The notes beneath the pieces were generated by a model. The model worked only from the letters and a program-made list of their open reading frames with translations, did no database searches and was not told the DNA's origin. From the NCBI GenBank assembly GCA_016873405.1, contig VGXH01000086.1, forward strand, positions 1 through 7,261: a stretch of 7,261 bases of DNA. The letters run 5' to 3'. The position numbers and the translations under genes are program-made. Below, piece after piece: positions 1 through 5,885 of the stretch. Within the stretch, counting starts at the first letter, position 1. Each line of letters begins with the position of its first letter. The stretch is from a bacterium. GTDB taxonomy: Bacteria; Krumholzibacteriota; Krumholzibacteria; LZORAL124-64-63.

Positions 1-657
1 GCTCGGCGCCGGGATGCCGCCGGGCGGGACCGGCGCCAGTTCCACGGAGCAGCCGAGGTCCGAGGCCAGTCGCCGCAGGCGAGGCTCGTCCCACACGCGC
101 GCGACGAGCAGGCATCCGAACTGGGGACCGGTCCGCTCGACGTCCAAGAAGGGCACGATCACGGCGCCCCGGACCTCGAGCAGGCCGGCCGGCGAGTCGG
201 TGAAGAAGTGCAGGAACCTGTTCGCCGCGAGGGAATCGGCCCACGCGGCCAGGGGGACCGGGAAGGCGCCTGGTTCGGCGTGCCCGTCCGCGAAGCACCG
301 GTATACTTCCTCGCGGTCCTGGTTGAAGACCCACGCCGCCGACGCGCCGAACGTACCCATCGACACGATCAGGTTGTCCGCGGCCCAAGTCGAGTCCGGT
401 GCCGCCGCGAAGGCCACCATGTCGTCCCAGTAGGTGTAGTCAGCGGCGAAGGTGGCCAGCAGGGCCCCATCCAGGGTGAGATACCTGTCCATGGCGGCAA
501 CCGTCTCGGCGCCGGCCTGCTGCATCAGCAGGCTTGTCTGCCGGCGATCGAGGGCCTGCAGGCCCAGGTTGCCGCCCAGCAGGGCGAGCGACACCACGCC
601 GGTCAGCAGCATCAGCTTGCGGCGTGTGGTCAGGACGCGTCCGACTGCGGATCGCAA
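1..657 (-). CDS. CHASE4-type membrane sensor protein, N-terminal part (3' end outside window)
   Basis: The frame is open from a TTG codon at 657-655 to the window edge, giving 219 residues. An in-frame TGA lies two codons upstream, and a Shine-Dalgarno GGGGGAG sits 6 nt before the TTG, so this start is well supported; the first ATG (codon 16) is inside the membrane segment. Residues 12-14 are RRK, followed by a hydrophobic helix at about 15-36, a signal anchor. The region after it is extracytoplasmic in character. Residues 73-83 read DYTYWDDMVAF, followed by W91 and DNL at 94-96, the hallmark of CHASE4 sensory domains (aromatic-rich, YxxWDD). CHASE4 is known at the N-terminus of histidine kinases, diguanylate cyclases and phosphodiesterases, so a second membrane helix, perhaps HAMP, and an output domain should follow beyond position 1. 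The output type cannot be told. It is separated from the upstream operon by 212 bp, so it is probably transcribed on its own. I am confident of the gene and fairly confident of the CHASE4 call. Confidence 0.8.
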   Translation of the reverse strand, partial: MRSAVGRVLTTRRKLMLLTGVVSLALLGGNLGLQALDRRQTSLLMQQAGAETVAAMDRYLTLDGALLATFAADYTYWDDMVAFAAAPDSTWAADNLIVSMGTFGASAAWVFNQDREEVYRCFADGHAEPGAFPVPLAAWADSLAANRFLHFFTDSPAGLLEVRGAVIVPFLDVERTGPQFGCLLVARVWDEPRLRRLASDLGCSVELAPVPPGGIPAPS

Positions 658-869
658 TCTTCACTCCCCCGGCGACCCACCTTGTTGCTGCACCGGGAAT
701 CGTCGCAGCCTGCCGGCCCGCCGTGCGCTCAACCAGAACATCTAAACGCCAGAGTATGAAATGGTTATGGCACAGATCGACGGGATTATCCTGGACTTTA
801 GCTGAAACCACGCCGCCATCGTGTGGAGCACTCCCCATGGCCGCTCCCGATGGCCGACGGCACGAGGGA
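658..869. other. Intergenic region between the dus-type gene and the CHASE4 sensor gene
   Basis: No gene is supported here. The part from about 740 to 810 is clearly less GC-rich than its surroundings, which fits a promoter for the sensor gene, but I see no convincing -35/-10 pair: GATAAT occurs at 799-794 on the minus strand without a good partner at 16-18 bp. Just after the end of the dus-type gene a weak imperfect hairpin (808-826, 4-bp stem) is followed by TTT. It is too weak to call a terminator. Confidence 0.4.
664..670 (-). promoter_or_regulatory. Ribosome binding site for the TTG start of the CHASE4 sensor gene
   Basis: GGGGGAG on the minus strand lies 6 nt upstream of the TTG codon at 657-655. 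Because a stop codon is in frame just before the TTG and the next ATG would remove half of the membrane anchor, this site decides the start. Confidence 0.65.
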
Positions 870-1817
870 TCAGTCCGCCCCGAACACGAGGCGCTCCACC
901 GTGGCCGCGTCGTCCACCGCGCGCACCCGCTCCCACGCCGCCTGTGCCGCCGGGAATCGCCGGCGCAGCAGGTTGAGCCACTGCTTGAGCCGGCCGGGCC
1001 GGTGCCGCTCCGCGAAGTCGCCGGCCAGGCCGTCCCAGAACGCGCGCAGCAGGGGCCGCAGGTCCTCCCCGGCGCCGGGCCCCGCGCCCTCGCCCCGGAT
1101 CGCCAGCGCCAGCCACGGGTCGGCCACCAGGCCGCGCCCGAGCATCAGCGCCGCGCAGCCGCTCTCGGCCAGGCAGCGCCGCGCGTCGTCCACCGTCCAC
1201 ACCTCGCCGTTGGCCACGACCGGCACCTGCACCGCCTGGCGCACGCGGGCGATGCGGTCCCACCTGGCCGGCGGCCGGTAGCCGTCCGCCTGGGTGCGGG
1301 CGTGCACCACGATCTCCTGCGCCCCGCCGTCGGCCAGCGCCCGCGCGCAGTCCAGCAGGCGCGACTCGTCGCGATAGCCCAGGCGCATCTTGGCCGAGAC
1401 GGGAACGTCGCGCGGCACGGCGGCGCGGACGGACGCCACGATCGCCCGCAGCAGTTCCGGTTCGTCGAGCAGCACGGCCCCGCCGCGGTGGCGGTTCACC
1501 GTGCGCGCGGGGCAGCCGAAGTTCAGGTCCACGCCCTCGGCCCCCAGCGCGGCCAGGGCCGCCGCGTTGTCGGCCAGGCAGGCCGGGTCCGAGCCCAGCA
1601 GCTGCGGGCGCACCGGCACGCCGGACGCGGTCCGGCTGCCGCGGCGCAACTCCGGCACGCGGCGCAGGAACACGTGGTCGGGCACCAGGCGGTCGGTGAC
1701 GCGGATGAACTCGGAGACGCAGCGGTCCAGGCCGCCCACCCGCGTCAGCACGTCCCGCAGGTGGTGGTCCAGGAGGCCTTCCATCGGGGCCAGCAGCAGG
1801 CGGGGCGCCCCGGTCAC
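870..1817 (-). CDS. dusC: tRNA-dihydrouridine synthase, DusC-like
   Basis: A 315-residue flavoenzyme that reduces a uridine in the tRNA D-loop to dihydrouridine using FMN and NADPH. It has the usual Dus length and order: FMN-binding start LAPMEG (9-14), the active-site loop [14 protein letters not shown] with catalytic Cys102, then SAKMRLG with Lys143, VVHARTQ with His172, VANGEVW (201-207) and the phosphate-binding GRG (227-229). The C-terminal helical domain contains [16 protein letters not shown] near residue 36, SRT..G near 61 and RLKQWL match E. coli DusC (U16-specific) better than DusA or DusB as I remember them; the subfamily call is from memory and less certain than the family. The start is GTG at 1817, 4 bp after the yjbQ-type stop, with GGCGAG about 7 nt upstream. 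It is the last gene of the operon starting near 5722. A tRNA modification role sits well beside a TusE/DsrC homologue and a desulfurase, but co-function is inferred. Confidence 0.93.
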   Translation of the reverse strand: MTGAPRLLLAPMEGLLDHHLRDVLTRVGGLDRCVSEFIRVTDRLVPDHVFLRRVPELRRGSRTASGVPVRPQLLGSDPACLADNAAALAALGAEGVDLNFGCPARTVNRHRGGAVLLDEPELLRAIVASVRAAVPRDVPVSAKMRLGYRDESRLLDCARALADGGAQEIVVHARTQADGYRPPARWDRIARVRQAVQVPVVANGEVWTVDDARRCLAESGCAALMLGRGLVADPWLALAIRGEGAGPGAGEDLRPLLRAFWDGLAGDFAERHRPGRLKQWLNLLRRRFPAAQAAWERVRAVDDAATVERLVFGAD

Positions 1818-1821
1818 GGAT

Positions 1822-2241
1822 TCACTCGCCGATGATCTTGACCAGCACGCGCTTGCGGCGCCGCCCGTCGAACTCGCCGTAGAAGACCTGCTCCCAGCGC
1901 CCGAAGTCCAAACGCCCTTCGGTCACGGCGATCACCACCTCGCGCCCCATGACCTGGCGCTTGAGGTGGGCGTCGGCGTTGTCCTCGCCGGTCAGGTTGT
2001 GGCGGTACTGGTCGGTGGGCGCGTGCGGGGCCAGCCGCTCCAGCCACTTCTCGTAGTCGTGGTGCAGGCCGGACTCGTCGTCGTTGATGAACACCGAGGC
2101 GGTGATGTGCAGCGCGTTGACCAGGCACAGGCCTTCCCGGATGCCGCTGCGCGACAGCGCCGCGGCCACCTGCGGCGTGATGTTGACGAACCCGCGCCGC
2201 GACGGCACCTCCAGCGGGATCTCCTCGCGGTGGCTCTTCAT
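1822..2241 (-). CDS. yjbQ: YjbQ/UPF0047 family protein
   Basis: 139 residues, the standard length of this small single-domain family. Family features are visible: NALHITASV (42-50, His45), INDDESG (52-58), a conserved stretch around [14 protein letters not shown] (81-94; His81, His92), [17 protein letters not shown] (95-111) and [14 protein letters not shown] (113-126). The histidines and acidic residues are the likely metal or substrate site. The E. coli member has been reported to have weak thiamin phosphate synthase activity able to complement thiE; the physiological role is not settled. The ATG start follows the stop of the upstream aminotransferase by 2 bp, and GGGGAGG lies 6 nt before it inside that gene's end, so the genes are almost certainly cotranscribed. 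The same frame stays open far upstream by chance, but that extension lies antisense-like over the aminotransferase and is not real. Confidence 0.93.
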   Translation of the reverse strand: MKSHREEIPLEVPSRRGFVNITPQVAAALSRSGIREGLCLVNALHITASVFINDDESGLHHDYEKWLERLAPHAPTDQYRHNLTGEDNADAHLKRQVMGREVVIAVTEGRLDFGRWEQVFYGEFDGRRRKRVLVKIIGE

Positions 2242-2243
2242 GG

Positions 2244-3437
2244 TCAACCTCCCCGCCGGCTGCGGCCCAACTCGGCGATCTCCGCCACCGCCCGCACCGC
2301 CGCCTCGACGTGCGCCGACGTGTTGAACGGCCCCACGCCGAAACGCACCGAACCGTGCAGCTTGTCGGTGCCCAGGTGCTCGTGGACCATCGGCGCGCAG
2401 TGCAGCCCCGTGCGGCAGGCGATGCCGTGGTCGACGTCCAGCATGGTGCCCACGTCGCCGGCCACCAGGCCCGCCACGTTGAACGAAAGCACGCTGATGC
2501 GCTCGCGACCGGGCACCTCGTCCGCGCAGTGGAGCGTCACGCCCTCGACGCCGCGCAGGCCGTCGCGCAGGGCCCGCCACAGCGCCATCTCGCGCCCGTG
2601 CAGCGCGGAGACGCCCTGCTCCTGCACCCACTTGACTCCCGCGTTGAGTCCGGCGATGCCCGGCAGGTTCGGCGTCCCGTACTCCATGCGGTACGGGTAC
2701 TCCTCCAGGTGCGTCCGCTGCGCGCTGCGCACGCCCGTGCCGCCGGCGCGCACCTGGCGCAGCTCCACGTCCGGGTGCACGTACATGCCGCCGACGCCCA
2801 TCGGGCCCAGCAGCGACTTGTGCCCCGTGAAGCAGATGACGCCGGCGCCCATCTCCTCCATGTCCAGCGGCAGCATGCCGGCCGTCTGCGACACGTCCAG
2901 CAGCAGCGGGATGCCCCGCTCGCGGCAGGCGCGCCCGATGGGCGCCACCGGCTGCACGGTGCCGATCACGTTCGAGCCGTGGTTGATCACGACCGCGCGC
3001 GTGCGCGGGTTCAACCTGGCGATCACCTCGTCGGGATCGACGTAGCCGTGGTCGTCGAAGTCCACCCAGTCGACATCCACGCCTTCCTGCTGCAGCTTCC
3101 ACAGCGGGCGCAGCGACGAGTTGTGTTCCAGGTGCGTCGTCACCGCGTGGTCGCCCGGCCGCAGCAGGCCGAAGATGGCCAGGTTCAGCGCGTCGGTGGC
3201 GTTGTAGGCGAAGACCAGCCGGTCGGGCTCCGTGCCGCCGAAGAACCCGCAGAGCAGGCGCCGCGTCTCGTCGACGACATCGCCGGCCTCGATGCACAGG
3301 TCGTAGCCCGAGCGGCCCGGGTTGACGCCGTAGCGCCGGTAGAACGAGTCCATGTAGGCGTACACGGCCTCGGGCTTGGGGAACGACGTGGCGCCGTTGT
3401 CCAGATAGATCAGGCCGCTCTCAGCCGGCTGGTTCAT
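2244..3437 (-). CDS. Class V aminotransferase, cysteine desulfurase / selenocysteine lyase-like (EF2568 type)
   Basis: A 397-residue PLP enzyme of the NifS/SufS superfamily. It opens with [13 protein letters not shown] (10-22), then NPGRSG (39-44), YNATDALN (78-85) and [12 protein letters not shown] (101-112, His105 stacking on PLP). SNVIGT (155-160), LDVSQTAG with Asp181 and Gln184, and [10 protein letters not shown] with the Schiff-base Lys207 follow. The active-site loop CRTGLHCAP carries Cys347 as the candidate sulfur-accepting residue, and the end has [11 protein letters not shown] (363-373). The pattern FTGHK.LLGP..VGG and [11 protein letters not shown] resembles the family I know as TIGR01977, named for Enterococcus faecalis EF2568. 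Expected reaction: removal of S from cysteine, or Se from selenocysteine, giving alanine and a persulfide or selenide; the true substrate is unknown. The start ATG is preceded by AAGGAG and overlaps the end of the iron-sulfur gene by 17 nt, implying coupling to the DsrC/DsrM/DsrK-like genes. It may load sulfur on the DsrC-like protein. Confidence 0.93.
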   Translation of the reverse strand: MNQPAESGLIYLDNGATSFPKPEAVYAYMDSFYRRYGVNPGRSGYDLCIEAGDVVDETRRLLCGFFGGTEPDRLVFAYNATDALNLAIFGLLRPGDHAVTTHLEHNSSLRPLWKLQQEGVDVDWVDFDDHGYVDPDEVIARLNPRTRAVVINHGSNVIGTVQPVAPIGRACRERGIPLLLDVSQTAGMLPLDMEEMGAGVICFTGHKSLLGPMGVGGMYVHPDVELRQVRAGGTGVRSAQRTHLEEYPYRMEYGTPNLPGIAGLNAGVKWVQEQGVSALHGREMALWRALRDGLRGVEGVTLHCADEVPGRERISVLSFNVAGLVAGDVGTMLDVDHGIACRTGLHCAPMVHEHLGTDKLHGSVRFGVGPFNTSAHVEAAVRAVAEIAELGRSRRGG

Positions 3438-4764
3438 GGCTCTCCTTGGCCGGCGTCGCGGCCGGCGGGACCAGGGCTTCGCTGACGATCTCGGCCACCG
3501 TCATGACGCGGACGCCCAGCTTGTACTCCCGGTTCAGCTCCATGAGCTGGTCGATGCAGTTGTGGCACGGCGCCGCCACGATACGGGCCCCGGTGGCGCG
3601 GATCTGCTCCGCCTTGACGCCGCCGGCCTGCAGGCGCTGGTGGCGGTACTCGGCCATCGCCAGCTGCCCGCCGCCGCCGCCGCCAAAGAAGTTCTCCGCC
3701 CCGTGCGGGGTCATCTCCACGAAGTCCGTGACGCAGCGCCGCAGGATCGCGCGCTGCGGCTCGCTGACCCCGCCCTGCCGCACCAGGTTGCAGGGATCGT
3801 GAAGCGTGACGCGATCGGTCACCCGCGCCGGGTCCACGCGCAGGCGACCCTGGCGGAAATACTCCTCCATCAGCTCCAGGAAGCTGATGATGCGGAAAGC
3901 GGGGCGCTGCCGCAGCCACTCGGCGGCCTCCCAGCGCGCGGCGGCGAAGCCGTGCCCGCACTCGCCGATGACCAGCGTGCGGCAGCCCAGTCGCTCCATG
4001 GAGTCCAGCAGGTTGCGGGCGATGGCGCCGGCCTGGGCGTTGTCGCCGCTGAACAGGCCGTAGTTCGTCAGGTCCCAACCCTCGCCGGCCACGGTCCAGT
4101 CCTCGCCGGCGGCGTGGAAGACCGTGGCGCTGGCCTGCAGGCCGAGTGGGAAGAACTTGGGCTCGCGCGGGTTGACGGTGAACAGGATGTTCGCGCCGTG
4201 CTTGTCGACGGGGATGCGCGCGGCCGGGTCGCCGACCGCGGTCTGCGTCTCCTCCTCGATCCACTGCAGCGTGTCCAGCCAGTCCTCGCGCGTGATCGCC
4301 ATGTTGTTGCCGGTCTCCAGCGCCGTGGTGACGATCTGCTGGAGGTCGGCCGGGATCAACCCCAGTTCGGTCAGCGTGGCCCGCGCCGCGCGCAGGACGG
4401 CGGCGACGTATGGAAAGCGGCCGCAGGTCGAGCAGCGGCCGAAGGCGGCCTCGACCCAGGCGCGGGCCAGCGCGCGGTCGAACGGACGCGCGCCGACCAG
4501 CGCCGGCGCCAGGCGGCCCGCCAGCGTGAAGCGGCCGCGAAAGCCGGCGGCCACCTGCTCCAGCTTGTGCGCGGGGATCGAGGCGGTCTCGCCGTCGGCC
4601 AGGAAGTAGTGGCAGGACTCGGCGCACAGCCCGCAGTGCACGCAGGTCTGCAGCCAGGCGGCGCCGGCGGCGCCCAGCCGCTCGCGAAAGATGTCCAGGC
4701 CGCGCGCCAGGTCGGCGTCGGTCAGACGCTCCAGTCGCCGGTCCAGGGAGTCGACGTCCGTCAA
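3421..4764 (-). CDS. HdrD/DsrK-like iron-sulfur protein with degenerate cluster motifs
   Basis: 447 residues, soluble and likely membrane-associated through the neighbouring cytochrome b. An N-terminal ferredoxin-like region has one complete 4Fe-4S motif, CVHCGLCAESC (Cys41, 44, 47, 51). Where relatives have a second CxxCxxCxxxCP, only Cys111 and Cys114 are present (CSTCGR), and the text runs directly into a helix, as if about seven residues were lost. The C-terminal half is CCG-like: C261, GEC269GHG, HDPC325NLVRQGG, then NFFGGGGGG (358-366) where relatives have CC or CN before the glycines, and PCHNC (Cys400, Cys403). Family role: catalytic electron-transfer subunit acting on thiols or disulfides such as the DsrC trisulfide or CoM-S-S-CoB, paired with a NarI-like cytochrome b. 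The TTG start overlaps the cytochrome stop (TTGA, 4 nt) and has GGAGG 5 nt upstream; no alternative ATG is nearby. The family is secure; which clusters it holds is uncertain. Confidence 0.85.
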   Translation of the reverse strand: MTDVDSLDRRLERLTDADLARGLDIFRERLGAAGAAWLQTCVHCGLCAESCHYFLADGETASIPAHKLEQVAAGFRGRFTLAGRLAPALVGARPFDRALARAWVEAAFGRCSTCGRFPYVAAVLRAARATLTELGLIPADLQQIVTTALETGNNMAITREDWLDTLQWIEEETQTAVGDPAARIPVDKHGANILFTVNPREPKFFPLGLQASATVFHAAGEDWTVAGEGWDLTNYGLFSGDNAQAGAIARNLLDSMERLGCRTLVIGECGHGFAAARWEAAEWLRQRPAFRIISFLELMEEYFRQGRLRVDPARVTDRVTLHDPCNLVRQGGVSEPQRAILRRCVTDFVEMTPHGAENFFGGGGGGQLAMAEYRHQRLQAGGVKAEQIRATGARIVAAPCHNCIDQLMELNREYKLGVRVMTVAEIVSEALVPPAATPAKESHEPAG

Positions 4765-5405
4765 TGCGTCCTCCCCCCGAGCCCGGGCGGGAACGCGCCC
4801 CGGCGGCCGTAGTGGCGCCCGAGGTGCCCGCGCGCCGCGAAGAAGAACAGGCAGTGGCGGATCTTGCCCAGCGGCGTCCAGACCAGGAGCAGCATCGACG
4901 CCACCAGGAACGCCGGCGCGGCCGCTGGCGCGAGCAGCGACGCGGCCGCCAGCGCGACGAACGCCGTGGCCAGCAGGTTCGAGAGGTAGTCGTCCGGCAC
5001 GCTGAACGCGCGCAGACGGGACGAGCCGGCGCGGCGCGCCAGCAGCGCGGCGCCGCCGCACGTCCCGGCCGCGAGCAGGACCAGGGCCACCGCGCGCGGC
5101 ACCGACGTCGGCGCCGTCGCCCCCAACGTCAGGCGCGCGAGCACGCCGATCGCCGTGAAGATCCCCAGGTGGTACGAGACGCCCAGCGCGTAGACCACCG
5201 GATGCGCGCGCGTGCTCTCCTTGGCCGCGGGCGACATGCCCGGCCCGAAGGCGTAGAGCAGGCCTCGCCAGGCGCTGCCGGCGGGCGCCGCCCGCGGCGG
5301 ACGCAGGCCGAACGACCGCGTCCGCCAGAGCTGCCAGGCCAGCGCCAGCCCCGACGCCGCGGCGCAGGCGACGACTCCCAGCCGCAGGCCTTCCGGCGCG
5401 CTCAC
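4761..5405 (-). CDS. NarI/DsrM-like membrane cytochrome b subunit
   Basis: 214 residues with about five hydrophobic helices (roughly 9-27, 70-92, 104-124, 141-160, 162-178). Family marks are the histidines in helix 2 (AHPVVYALGVSYHLG, His68 and His79, 11 apart; NarI has a pair 10 apart), RAFSVPDDYLSNLL (132-145) before helix 4, and PLGKIRHCLFFF (178-189, His184) after helix 5, with His194 and His198 beyond. These are the candidate haem b ligands, by analogy with NarI and DsrM. Expected role: quinol/quinone-reactive haem protein passing electrons across the membrane to or from the iron-sulfur subunit encoded next. It ends in a basic tail (ARGHLGRHYGRRG), probably cytoplasmic. It is shorter than typical DsrM. 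The start GTG overlaps the dsrC-type stop (GTGA, 4 nt) with a weak GGACGG upstream, so translation is likely coupled. The reading frame continues open upstream over the dsrC-type gene, but that part is not coding. Confidence 0.85.
   Translation of the reverse strand: MSAPEGLRLGVVACAAASGLALAWQLWRTRSFGLRPPRAAPAGSAWRGLLYAFGPGMSPAAKESTRAHPVVYALGVSYHLGIFTAIGVLARLTLGATAPTSVPRAVALVLLAAGTCGGAALLARRAGSSRLRAFSVPDDYLSNLLATAFVALAAASLLAPAAAPAFLVASMLLLVWTPLGKIRHCLFFFAARGHLGRHYGRRGAFPPGLGGRTH
4770..4774 (-). promoter_or_regulatory. Ribosome binding site for the TTG start of the HdrD/DsrK-like gene
   Basis: GGAGG on the minus strand, within the run GGGGGGAGG, lies 5 nt before the TTG at 4764-4762 and inside the end of the cytochrome b gene. 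Together with the TTGA stop/start overlap it fixes the start and indicates translational coupling. Confidence 0.7.
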
Positions 5406-5722
5406 ACGCAGCCGTCCGGCTTGGGCAGACCGGCCAGCTTGCAGGCCCCGCGCGCGGGACCGGACGGGAACAGCTCGTACACGCGCTTGAGCGGCAGGCC
5501 CGTGGCCTTGCAGACCGCGCGCACCATCGGCGCGCCGTGGTTCTGCTCGAAGTGCCCGCGGATGAAGCGGATGACCGCCCAGTGCTCGTCGGTCAGCGTC
5601 TCGAGGCCCTCCTCGGCGCGCGCCAGGTGGCCGGCCAGGTCCTCGTCCCACTGCTCCGGGTGCAGCAGGAAGCCCTCATCGCTGACTTCCAGAGAGCGTC
5701 CACCGAGATCGATCATGGGCAT
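5402..5722 (-). CDS. dsrC: DsrC/TusE-family sulfur carrier protein with both C-terminal-arm cysteines
   Basis: 106 residues, the normal size of the family. Visible marks: DEGFLLHPEQWDEDLAGHLA (15-34), EGLETLTDEHWAVIRFIRGHF (38-58), P65..VR, YELFPSGPARGACKLAGLPK (82-101) and the end PDGCV. Cys105 is the penultimate cysteine of all carrier-competent members. Cys94, 11 residues earlier, is the second arm cysteine that separates true DsrC from TusE (which keeps only the last). With both, the protein can form an intramolecular disulfide or the DsrC trisulfide used in dissimilatory sulfur metabolism, which is the substrate of DsrMK-type complexes; the two next genes encode such partners. The ATG at 5722 is chosen over the ATG two codons later (5716) because GGGAG lies about 7 nt upstream of it. 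First gene of the operon. No DsrAB or TusBCD is in view, so the direction of sulfur flow is unknown. Confidence 0.94.
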   Translation of the reverse strand: MPMIDLGGRSLEVSDEGFLLHPEQWDEDLAGHLARAEEGLETLTDEHWAVIRFIRGHFEQNHGAPMVRAVCKATGLPLKRVYELFPSGPARGACKLAGLPKPDGCV

Positions 5723-5788
5723 GGCGGTCTCCCGGGAGCACGGTTGCGCGGTCGGCGGCCGGGGCGGGCGCCTCGGCCTCGCTGTGCC

Positions 5789-5823
5789 GCAAAGATAGGA
5801 CATACCTGCGTGATTTCGAAACC
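5789..5823 (-). promoter_or_regulatory. Possible promoter of the dsrC-led operon
   Basis: A short AT-rich patch in an otherwise very GC-rich gap, 67-100 bp upstream of the dsrC-type start. On the minus strand TATCTT (5797-5792) could serve as a -10, with TTCGAA or TTTCGA about 17-18 bp before it as a poor -35. This is suggestive only. Confidence 0.25.
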
Positions 5824-5837
5824 CGGAGAGAGGCGGC

Positions 5838-5868
5838 ATCAGGAGCGGCGGAGTCGATTGCTCCTGAT
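5838..5868 (-). terminator. Perfect 9-bp inverted repeat between the methyltransferase gene and the dsrC operon
   Basis: ATCAGGAGC (5838-5846) and GCTCCTGAT (5860-5868) are exact reverse complements around a 13-nt loop. It lies 18 bp past the methyltransferase stop and 116 bp before the dsrC-type start. It could end transcription of the upstream gene, but no U-run follows on the minus strand, so a Rho-independent terminator is not fully supported. An operator for the dsrC operon is the alternative. Confidence 0.4.
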
Positions 5869-5885
5869 TGCCCCCGGCACGGGGC

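Noticed and set aside
808..826. Weak hairpin after the dus-type gene as terminator
   Set aside because: Only four consecutive base pairs and three Us; too weak to annotate.
838..856. Direct repeat ATGGCC...ATGGCC downstream of the dus-type gene
   Set aside because: Six bases repeated once 13 bp apart is expected by chance in such sequence.
534..3045. Plus-strand open frames of about 430 and 550 codons across the dus, yjbQ and desulfurase genes
   Set aside because: Low-complexity shadow translations over well-identified minus-strand genes.
1822..3297. A 491-residue minus-strand frame that would fuse an upstream segment to YjbQ
   Set aside because: Only the last 139 residues match YjbQ. The upstream part is an out-of-frame reading of the aminotransferase, and a strong ribosome site marks the ATG at 2241.
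2310..4812. Long open frames on the plus strand (about 390 and 460 codons) opposite the desulfurase and iron-sulfur genes
   Set aside because: They are antisense to genes with clear family motifs. Their products are Arg-, Gln-, Ala- and Val-rich without recognisable motifs, as expected for shadow frames at this GC content.
3421..5061. A 546-residue version of the iron-sulfur protein
   Set aside because: The extra N-terminus is an out-of-frame reading of the cytochrome b gene, rich in Arg and Pro. The TTG at 4764 with its ribosome site and the TTGA overlap is the better start.
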